Source of the DNA: Baffinella frigidus
Taxonomy: Eukaryota > Cryptophyceae > Cryptomonadales > Baffinellaceae
Direction of reading: 5' to 3'
Length of the DNA stretch: 11,142 nt
Assembly: GCA_026770585.1 (NCBI GenBank)
Contig: MU646847.1
Location: 26,425-37,566 of the forward strand
Positions 5,867-10,976 of the stretch are shown here, in pieces (position 1 is the first letter of the stretch; every line of letters starts with the position of its first letter). A program made the position numbers and the translations under genes. Under the pieces are notes generated by a model that ran no database searches, had not been told where the DNA came from, and was given only the letters and a program-made list of their open reading frames with translations.

Positions 5867-5988
5867 TACAGGGGTACCTCGCTCATAAGAAACCGCCCCC
5901 CCCCCTAGGAACACCATAGAGCCCTAGGCATAGGCCTACTGTAGGGTCCTAGGGGGGGGCGGTTTCTTATGAGCGAGGTACCCCTGTA
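5867..5988 (-). mobile_element. Foldback element family A, copy 6
   Basis: Complete 122 base copy with the most regular arms in the window: TACAGGGGTACCTCGCTCAT, then AAGAAACCGCCCCCC, mirrored by GGCGGTTTCTTATGAGCG and AGGTACCCCTGTA. Confidence 0.95.
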
Positions 5989-6025
5989 GAGATCCGCTGG
6001 ACCAGGGGGGGGGGGGAGCACCGCG

Positions 6026-6076
6026 GAGCTTCCCGACCCGACCGCCAATGTAGAGCAGTCTCTCTGCGGTGTCGGT
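6026..6076 (+). repeat. 51 base direct duplication, copy 1
   Basis: Gap-free match to 6231-6281 with seven differences, 205 bases apart. Confidence 0.85.
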
Positions 6077-6099
6077 TCGAAGCCAGACCGGGTACGAGA

Positions 6100-6170
6100 C
6101 CGGGTACGGGTACGAAAGGCAAGCTACGGTAGGCAATCGCGTAGGGTCCTACGCAACTACCCGTACCCGG
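6100..6170. repeat. Nested inverted repeat
   Basis: CCGGGTACGGGTA (6100-6112) is the exact reverse complement of 6158-6170. Between them lies GCGTAGG-GT-CCTACGC (6139-6154), so two stems can nest. Confidence 0.75.
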
Positions 6171-6230
6171 ACAACTACCCGAACGCGGAAACACTGGAGG
6201 GGAGGTACCGCGAGTGAGGTCCCAGGCACG

Positions 6231-6281
6231 AAGCTTCCCGTCCCGACCGCCGACGTAGAGCAGTCGTTCTGCGGCGTCGGT
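6231..6281 (+). repeat. 51 base direct duplication, copy 2
   Basis: Matches 6026-6076; it runs into the AT-rich heptamer tract. Confidence 0.85.
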
Positions 6282-6311
6282 GCAGGGTGCGACCTGGGTT
6301 TAGGTTTTATT

Positions 6312-6371
6312 AATTATTATTTATTATTTATTATTTATTATGTATTATTTATTATGTACTATTTATTATTT
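6312..6371 (+). repeat. TATTATT heptamer tract
   Basis: About eight units of TATTATT (variants TATTATG, TACTATT) form an A/T-only tract that is still in 7-base period. It follows TTTAGGTTTTA and is followed by TTTAGGGTTAAGTGTTTAGGG, so it is embedded in telomere-like heptamers. Confidence 0.85.
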
Positions 6372-6459
6372 AGGGTTAAGTGTTTAGGGTTTTGGATGGG
6401 GCTACCATAGAGTGGGAGTTGACGTGGCCGTGGAAGTGCACCACGGGGCGCAGCGTCTG

Positions 6460-6795
6460 TCGGAGGTCCCATCTGCCCAAATCAGACCAAATTAAATTAT
6501 CGGGGGTCCTATCAATTCAAAACGAACCGAATCAAACCATCGGAGGTCCCATCTCCCCCAACCAAACCAAACCCAATCAAATCAAATATTTGAATCGTCT
6601 TCTCTCTTTTCACGGGGCTGAAGCGTCTGTCGGAGGTCCCATCTACCCAAACCAAACCAAATTAAACTATCGGGAGGTCCCATCTACCCAAACCCAAACC
6701 ATGTTTTTTAATCGGAGGTCCCATATGTCCAAACAAAACCAAATCAAACTGTCGGAGGTCCTATCTGCCCCAACCAAAACCAATCAAACCAAACC
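6460..6795 (+). repeat. 40 base tandem repeat, seven copies
   Basis: Copies of TCGGAGGTCCCATCTACCCA followed by AACCAAACCAAATCAAAC start at 6460, 6500, 6540, 6630, 6670, 6712 and 6752. The 90 base gap holds a non-repeat piece and a second GCGTCTG leader. The long open frame across the array is not evidence of a gene, because a 40 base unit shifts frame at every copy. Confidence 0.9.
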
Positions 6796-6811
6796 AGAAA
6801 TCCTGTTTTGA

Positions 6812-7045
6812 AAGCAACTCCTGTTTTGGAAAATCGTCCGTGCAGCTACTCAAAAAAGCTATTCAGAATTGAATCGGGGTTATTCAACAAATAGTTAGGA
6901 TGTTGATCGTTTTGTCCCAGAAACAAGTGGAGATTTGCCTCAAGATGATTCTGGAGATTTGTACCAGTTTGATGCGATAAATAAGCCAAAAGTTAATAGC
7001 CCACCACCGCAACAATGTCGAATTTTTACCTGGAAACACTTTTAA
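6812..7045 (+). pseudogene. AT-rich coding remnant, possibly of a MULE-type transposase
   Basis: Two consecutive open segments share one frame, separated by TAG at 6896. The first reads LLFWKIVRAATQKSYSELNR and on to STNS. The second reads DVDRFVPETSGDLPQDDSGD, LYQFDAINKPKVNSPPPQQC and RIFTWKHF, then TAA. Third positions favour A and T, unlike the GC-rich segment at 2884-3303, which suggests a different origin. FWK-VRAAT resembles the FWK-ARATT stretch seen C-terminal to the catalytic region of Mutator-like (MULE) transposases, but no catalytic Asp/Glu or zinc-finger motif can be seen. TTAG at 6895-6898 could instead be a splice acceptor. The identity is weakly supported; it could be a fragment of an unknown protein. 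Confidence 0.3.
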
Positions 7046-7106
7046 AGCGAAAAGTCGCGTTCTGGAATTCCCACTTGTGCGATCTGGCGTGGTAGCGAGA
7101 GTTCAT

Positions 7107-7218
7107 CCGGGGGAAAAAAATAATCTATTAAGAATCTGCACGAAAATTACTACACGCCTGGGTCGTTTGTGTAGTAATTTTCGTTGCCAATGCTTAAAAG
7201 AAAAATACTTGTCCCCGG
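7107..7218. mobile_element. 112 base foldback element (family E)
   Basis: A perfect 16 base stem ACGAAAATTACTACAC (7140-7155 with 7169-7184) surrounds a 13 base loop. The pairing continues imperfectly outward (TTAAGAATCTGC with GCCAATGCTTAA) to CCGGGG (7107) facing CCCCGG (7213-7218). It is a foldback element or a hairpin; the lack of a second copy leaves mobility unproven. Confidence 0.6.
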
Positions 7219-7251
7219 AACCTGGCGAGATAGCCGTCCATGCTTGCCGCT

Positions 7252-8149
7252 ACCAGCGACACCCCGTCCGAGAGCGAGATCAGCCCCTGGTAGGGTTTGG
7301 TAGGGTTTGGTGGGGTTCAGGGTTTAGAGATCTATGTAGGGCTTTTGTTTAACCCCAGGGTTTATGGTCATATCGCGACCGGCGACACCACGTCCGAGAG
7401 CGAGATCAGCCCCTGGTGGAGGGTGGAGGGTCAAGGGTCCAGGGTCTGGCTAGGGCTTGTGGTTAACCCGCGATCAGAGAGACTTCGTCCGATAGTGAGA
7501 TCAGACCCTGGTTTAGGGATGAAGACTTGGGGTTTAGGGTTTAGGGCTTATGGTTCAACCCAGGGGTTATGGTTGCAAGCGACCAGCGAAACCCCGTCCG
7601 ATAGCAAGATCAGACCCTGGTCTAGGGTTCAGGATTTTAGGGGTTAGAGTTTTGGGATTCAACCCAGGGGTTATGGTTGCAAGCGACCAGCGACACCCCG
7701 TTGGAGAGAGAGATTAGCCCCTGGCAGCGTTTCAGGTTTAGAGATCTATCCAGTCCCTGATAGGGTTCAAGGTTTAGGTTCTGGGGTCTGGGGTGGGCGG
7801 GGTGGGGTCAAGGGTTCAGATGTTAGGGTCTAGGGTTATGCTTGCAAGCAACCAGCGACACCCCGTCCGATGGCGAGATTAGCCTGACAGCGTTTCCGGT
7901 ACCCCTCAAGTGGCCATGCCGCCAAATCTGGGGACCGAGAGGTCCTAGGCAGGTCCTAGGGCCCTACCGTAGGGCGTAAGATCCTACTGGCCACTTAAGG
8001 TATAGAGATCTATATAGTCCCTGATAGGGTTCAAGGTTTACAGTCTAGGGTCTGGGGTAGGCGGGGTTTAGGGTTCAGATGTTAGGGTCTAGGGTTTATA
8101 TTGCAACGCGGCCAGCGATACTCCGTCCGATAGCGAGATCAGCCCCAGG
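7252..8149 (+). repeat. Seven 40 base boxes separated by telomere-like spacers
   Basis: The box GACCAGCGACACCCCGTCCG followed by AGAGCGAGATCAGCCCCTGG occurs at 7252-7290, 7377-7416, 7471-7511, 7581-7620, 7684-7724, 7850-7890 and 8110-8149. Several copies are preceded by GGTT-TGCAAGC. Spacers are mixtures of TTTAGGG, CTAGGG, GGGTTC and TCTGGGG heptamers. Spacings are about 125, 95, 110, 103, 166 and 260 bases; the last drops to 157 when the 103 base foldback element is removed. No coding role is supported. Confidence 0.9.
7900..8002. mobile_element. 103 base foldback element (family C) with an empty-site copy
   Basis: TACCCCTCAAGTGGCCA at the left is mirrored by TGGCCACTTAAGGTA at the right. 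The centre GGTCCTAGGGCCCTACCGTA resembles the core of families A and B. The preceding repeat unit shows the same site uninterrupted: CAGCGTTTCAGGTTTAGAGA (7720-7739), against CAGCGTTTCCGG-TA...GG-TATAGAGA here. Both ends carry TA, consistent with a TA target. Confidence 0.8.
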
Positions 8150-8156
8150 TTGAGGG

Positions 8157-8240
8157 TTTAGGGTTTAGGATTTAGGGTTTAGGGTTTAGGGTTTAGGGTT
8201 TAGGGTTTAGGGTTTAGGGTTTAGGGTTCAGGGTTTAGGG
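8157..8240 (+). repeat. Interstitial telomere repeat (TTTAGGG)12
   Basis: Twelve consecutive heptamers, ten perfect TTTAGGG plus TTTAGGA and TTCAGGG. The G-rich strand is on +. The flanks continue as degenerate telomere-like heptamers, so this is internal and not a chromosome end in this assembly. Confidence 0.97.
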
Positions 8241-8314
8241 TCTGGGGTATAGGGTTCAGATTATGGGATCTAGGGCTTACAGTTAAAAAATGTAAACCTG
8301 TTGAGTGTGTGATG

Positions 8315-8360
8315 GTGTAGGGTGTAGGGTGTAGGGTGTATGGGGGGAGGGGGGGGGGCT
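8315..8360 (+). repeat. GTGTAGG heptamers and poly-G tract
   Basis: Four GTGTAGG heptamers are followed by TGGGGGGAGGGGGGGGGG. It could form a G-quadruplex. Confidence 0.8.
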
Positions 8361-8397
8361 TGAGAACACGAGTTGAGAACACGAGCGTGTTCTCAAC
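8361..8397. repeat. Direct plus inverted repeat hairpin
   Basis: TTGAGAACACGAG occurs twice in tandem (8360-8385). The second copy forms a perfect 12 base stem, GTTGAGAACACG (8372-8383) with 8386-8397, around two bases. It is not followed by a T-run and is not a bacterial terminator. Confidence 0.8.
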
Positions 8398-8439
8398 AGA
8401 TGAAACAGGGGAGAGTACCCCGATTGCGGACGGCTGATT

Positions 8440-8832
8440 CAGGCTCGGCAGAACACACTCCCCCGCCCGCGTGTCATACAGCCATCTGTCGTTTTTCAGT
8501 TTCGGTTTATTGCGCAGTTTTCAATCCCCAGAAAGCTCTCACGAGCCCCCCTAAACCGGTCGCTTCGCCCCCTGGGCAGGTTCCCCCAATAATCCGGCAG
8601 AGGCAGGTGAACGCACTCCCCCGCCCGCGTGTCATACAGCCATCTGCCGTTTCCGGGTTTGATGTTTCAGATTCGGTTTCCCCCCCCCGTGTTCTGCTTT
8701 CGGGTTTCTGGCTTCGGCACGACCGCCCCGCGCGCGTGTCATACAGCCATCTGCCGTTTTCGGTTTCGGGTTATTGCGCCGTTTTCAATCCGATGAAAGC
8801 CCTCACGAGCCCCCCCAAACCGGTCGCTTCCC
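8440..8832 (-). repeat. Duplicated blocks carrying the RWLYDTR peptide
   Basis: CGCGTGTCATACAGCCATCT followed by G-CGTTT occurs at about 8469, 8625 and 8735, and once more at 9064. A longer block, including TATTGCGC-GTTTTCAATCC and CTCACGAGCCCCCC-AAACCG, occurs at about 8505-8571 and 8772-8829, giving a period of 266 bases. On the - strand every copy reads RWLYDTR followed by A or T and G, three of them preceded by NG, and the long block reads EATGLGGLVRAF-GLKTAQ then stop. The long + strand frame over this region is its shadow. Confidence 0.75.
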
Positions 8833-9091
8833 ACACGAGGCTACCCATGCGAACAGAAAACATGGATGTTTTAGGGTTTTGTGGGAAAGCCTGCACGGAA
8901 AGCGTGCGGGTACGTGACCAATTGCTGACTTTTGGCGTGTTTCCTGGGCAATAATCCAATAATTGACTTATGAATGTGTTCGCATAGATAGGCTCGTGTG
9001 GTCGCCCCCTAGGCAAGTGCCTGAAATAACCAAGCAGAGGGTGGTGAACATACCCCCCCGTTCGCGTGTCGTACAGCCATCTGCCGTTTTC
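8771..9091 (-). pseudogene. Minus-strand coding-like segment with RWLYDTR motif
   Basis: I do not recognise the family. Reading from 9091 down, the frame gives ENGRWLYDTRTGGYVHHPLL, GYFRHLPRGRPHEPIYANTF, and later EATGLGGLVRAFIGLKTAQ before a stop. The copy at 8655 downward reads NGRWLYDTRAGECVHLPLPD and YWGNLPRGR, so NGRWLYDTR-G--VH-PL--Y---LPRGR is shared although the bases between have diverged. That is mild evidence for past protein-level selection. Upstream of 9091 the open frame continues only because the stop-free heptamer tract follows, so the start is unknown. It could be an exon of a duplicated gene or a decayed repeat-borne peptide. Confidence 0.35.
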
Positions 9092-9093
9092 GT

Positions 9094-9463
9094 GTTTGGG
9101 GTTTGGGGTTTGGGGTTTGGGGTCTGGGGTTTGGGAGTTGGTGTTTGGGGTTTGAATTTTGGGGTTTGGGGTTTTCTTGTTTGGTGTTTGGAGTTCGTGG
9201 TTTTGGGTCTGGTGTTTGGTGTTTGGTGTTTGGTGTTTGGTGTGTGGTGTTTGGTTTTTGGTGTTTGGTGTTTGGGTTTTCATGTTTGGGGTTCGGCGTT
9301 CGGTGTTCGGGGTGTGAGGTTTAGATTTTCGTGTTTGTGTTTTCATGTTTAGTGTTTGGTGTTTGGGGTTCGGCGTTCGGTGTTCGGTGTGTGGGTTTTG
9401 GGTTTTCGTGTTTAGTGTTTGGGGTTCAATGTTCGGTGTTTGGGGGTTGGGGTTTGGAAATTT
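9094..9463 (+). repeat. TTTGGGG and TGTTTGG heptamer array
   Basis: About 370 bases of TTTGGGG at the left grade into TGTTTGG in the middle, then TTCGGCG/TTCGGTG variants. All are in 7-base period with the G-rich strand on +. None of these heptamers creates a stop in any frame, giving spurious GFGVWGL-type proteins on + and PNTKHQT-type proteins on -. Potential G-quadruplex DNA. Confidence 0.92.
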
Positions 9464-9560
9464 ACACCCATCCGTCACGCCCCCCGCACGCCAAAACATG
9501 CCCCCCCCAATCCCCCCCACCACCTCCTCCAGAACCCCCTCCAGCACCACCTGTGTGTTT
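9464..9560. other. C-rich interruption between heptamer arrays
   Basis: Runs of C (CCCCCCCC, CCCCCCCACC) and CCTCC/CCAGCACCACC, opposite in strand bias to the G-rich arrays on both sides. No gene. Confidence 0.7.
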
Positions 9561-9565
9561 CGGGG

Positions 9566-9819
9566 TTAGAGTCTAGGGTTTACGGTTTAGGATTTGGGGT
9601 TTGGGGTTTGGGGTTTGGGGTGTCGGGTGTCGGGTTTCGGGTTCAGGGTTTCGGGTTTCGGGTTTAGGGTTCAGGGTTTCGAGTCTAGGGTTGACGGTTT
9701 GGGGTTTGGGGTTTGAGGTTTGGATTTTTGGTTTTTGGTTTTTGGTTTTGGGGTTAGGGATTTGGGGTTTGGGGTTTGGGGTTTGGGGTTTGGGGTTTGG
9801 GGTTTGGGGTTTGGGGGTC
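9566..9819 (+). repeat. TTTGGGG and TTTCGGG heptamer array
   Basis: TTTGGGG heptamers at 9594-9620 pass into TTTCGGG and TTCAGGG variants, then GTTTTTG pieces, and end in about seven perfect TTTGGGG units at 9764-9815. Confidence 0.92.
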
Positions 9820-9889
9820 AGGGTTGACCTCCTGAACAGAGAAAGGTCTGGGTGAGGGTTGACCTCCTGAACCGAGAAAGGTCTGAGTC
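9820..9889 (+). repeat. 35 base tandem duplication
   Basis: AGGGTTGACCTCCTGAAC-GAGAAAGGTCTG-GT occurs at 9820-9854 and 9855-9889, exactly 35 bases apart, with few differences. 35 is five heptamers. Confidence 0.9.
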
Positions 9890-10283
9890 AAGACGTCCGA
9901 CTCCGTGACCCGGGACGCGACCACCTGCATTCGATCAAATTCATCTCGAAAGATCACTGAATCACCACGCAAGATTCTAGGGCAGAGTGGCCCACAGGAG
10001 AAATAGTCGAATTCGACTATTTCTTAAGTTCATAAGTGGACATTCTTCCCACAGAAAAATCGAAATTTCGGAAAGTTGTTACAAATTCCGTGTGAACTGG
10101 CTTGTTTTCCCAGGTCAGCCCTACACTCTTGCGTGGCAGTTCCCGAATTAGTTGCCGTGGTCGTGCGGAGACTCGTTCGGCCGTGGCGCCGAGGATGACC
10201 TCGTGCTAAGGTCCAACTTCATCTCGGATTCAAAGTCACTTTACATAAAGACAGGTTATGAACCAATCCAGCTGCGAACATAC
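9890..10283. other. Single-copy AT-richer stretch, no gene seen
   Basis: It includes a family F-like end at 9941-9964 (TCATCTCGAAAGATCACTGA), the palindrome at 9999-10024, and a partial TTCATCTCGGATTCA at 10214. No frame with coding character or RNA gene was recognised. Confidence 0.4.
9999..10024. repeat. 26 base perfect palindrome
   Basis: The sequence is its own reverse complement around GAATTC: thirteen bases ending in AAATAGTCGAA, then their exact mirror. CCCACAG lies just to the left (9992-9998, partly) and again at 10050-10056. Confidence 0.92.
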
Positions 10284-10427
10284 TCATCTCGAAAGATACC
10301 TGATTCAGTTCCCTAACTGGCGTTTTCATTTTATTGGGAGGCTTCATTGCATTTACTACGCCCTAACTAATTTCTCCTATTCATCCTCCTATTAAAAAGG
10401 AACAGATTCAGTTATCTCCCAAGATGA
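10284..10427. mobile_element. 144 base inverted-repeat element (family F relative)
   Basis: The left end TCATCTCGAAAGATACCTGA followed by TTCAGTTCC (10284-10312) is an imperfect inverted match to 10399-10427. The interior is AT-rich and without a frame. Its ends and length resemble the 147 base element at 2382-2528. Confidence 0.6.
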
Positions 10428-10436
10428 AAATGGAGG

Positions 10437-10510
10437 CTGGAGCTTTAGCCATTTCCTTAGGCCAGAGACGAATTCGAGGCTTGTGTCGCAGGAAATGACT
10501 CAAGCTCCAG
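10437..10510. repeat. Inverted repeat with 21 base arms
   Basis: CTGGAGCTTTAGCCATTTCC (10437-10456) faces GGAAATGACTCAAGCTCCAG (10491-10510), with two mismatches; the interval is about 33 bases. Confidence 0.75.
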
Positions 10511-10601
10511 TTTCGACGTGATCCACTTGGGATCGATCAGGATGCGGTGCGTCGATGCGTACGATGAATGGCAAACACGTGCCATATTTCGTGACAACAT
10601 A

Positions 10602-10635
10602 TAACCTCGATTTCCCACAGAGTGTATTTCTTAAC
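10602..10635 (+). repeat. 34 base dispersed repeat, copy 1
   Basis: TAACCTCGATTTCCCACAGA and on to TATTTCTTAAC matches 11063-11096 with three differences. The first half, GATTTCCCACAG, resembles a 3' splice site in both copies. Confidence 0.8.
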
Positions 10636-10716
10636 AAGGACGTGGTTTTTCCTCGAGGACAAAAGGTCTCTAATACCACTCAAGGCATTCTCGAGACGTT
10701 TTGTCCCCGCTGGGAG

Positions 10717-10768
10717 AACGACTATTTTTATTTATTTTATCATATTTTTGAATTAAAAAATGGTCGTT
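10717..10768. repeat. AT-rich hairpin
   Basis: AACGACTATTTTTA (10717-10730) faces TAAAAAATGGTCGTT (10754-10768) with a T/A-rich loop. It overlaps an 81-codon frame that I do not accept as a gene. Confidence 0.65.
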
Positions 10769-10855
10769 GTCGACTTCAGGACTCAGGGTCTAGGGTCTAG
10801 GGTGTGGGGTTCAAGCACATACCTGCATGTCGACTCCCCAGATATCGTACACGAG

Positions 10856-10976
10856 TACAGGGGTACCTCGCCCATCAGAAACCACCCCCCTCTAGAAACC
10901 CACAGTAGGGCTACGCCTAGGGCCCTACGGTGGTCCTAGAGGGGAGGGCTGTTTCTTATGAGCAGACACCCCTGTA
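10856..10976 (+). mobile_element. Foldback element family A, copy 7
   Basis: 121 base copy, TACAGGGGTACCTCGCCCAT to ATGAGCAGACACCCCTGTA. The right arm has lost part of the GCGAGGTA block. It lies about 4.9 kb from the nearest other copy in the window. Confidence 0.92.

Larger units (their letters stand above)
5990..6217 (+). other. Open frame without ATG, possible exon remnant
   Basis: A 75-codon frame with no ATG at its start reads through ELPDPTANVEQSLCGVGS, then a run of VR repeats, then NYPYPDNYPNAETLEGRYRE and TGA. A 51 base part (6026-6076) is duplicated at 6231-6281, where the frame reads KLPVPTADVEQSFCGVGA, so the reading survives in both copies. The family is unknown, and the frame may be incidental to the repeat. 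Confidence 0.2.

Noticed and set aside
5465-5917. Overlapping 150-codon minus and 124-codon plus frames
   Set aside because: Both end or begin in telomere-like heptamers and a foldback arm and contradict each other; no conserved domain is visible.
6065-6085. GTCGGTTCGAAGCC as a possible tRNA T-arm
   Set aside because: No matching acceptor stem, D-arm or anticodon arm upstream, and the piece belongs to a 51 base duplication.
6380-6811. 143-codon frame over the 40 base tandem array
   Set aside because: A 40 base unit shifts frame at each copy, and the frame has no consistent repeated peptide; it is chance openness in CCAAACCAAA-rich DNA.
7077-7647. Frames of 91 and 116 codons in the box-and-spacer region
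   Set aside because: They translate the 40 base boxes and telomere-like spacers in differing frames.
8157-8240. Chromosome end
   Set aside because: The telomere-type tract is internal, with about 2.9 kb of sequence on its 3' side, so it is interstitial unless the assembly is chimeric.
8361-8397. Hairpin as a bacterial-type terminator or CRISPR-like repeat
   Set aside because: No T-run follows, only two direct copies exist, and the surroundings are eukaryotic telomere-like DNA.
8771-9550. 259-codon minus-strand open frame rich in PNTKHQT repeats
   Set aside because: From 9094 leftward in the protein it translates stop-free heptamers. Only the 8771-9091 part has non-repeat character and is described separately.
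8963-9855. Several plus-strand frames of the GFGVWGLGFGV type
   Set aside because: They overlap one another in different frames over TTTGGGG/TGTTTGG arrays, as expected for a stop-free heptamer.
10555-10800. 81-codon frame MRTMNGKHVPYFVTTYNLDF
   Set aside because: The residue mix is plausible, but the frame includes a dispersed 34 base repeat, an AT hairpin and ends in telomere-like GGGTCTAGGG, and no family is recognised. Not supported as a gene.
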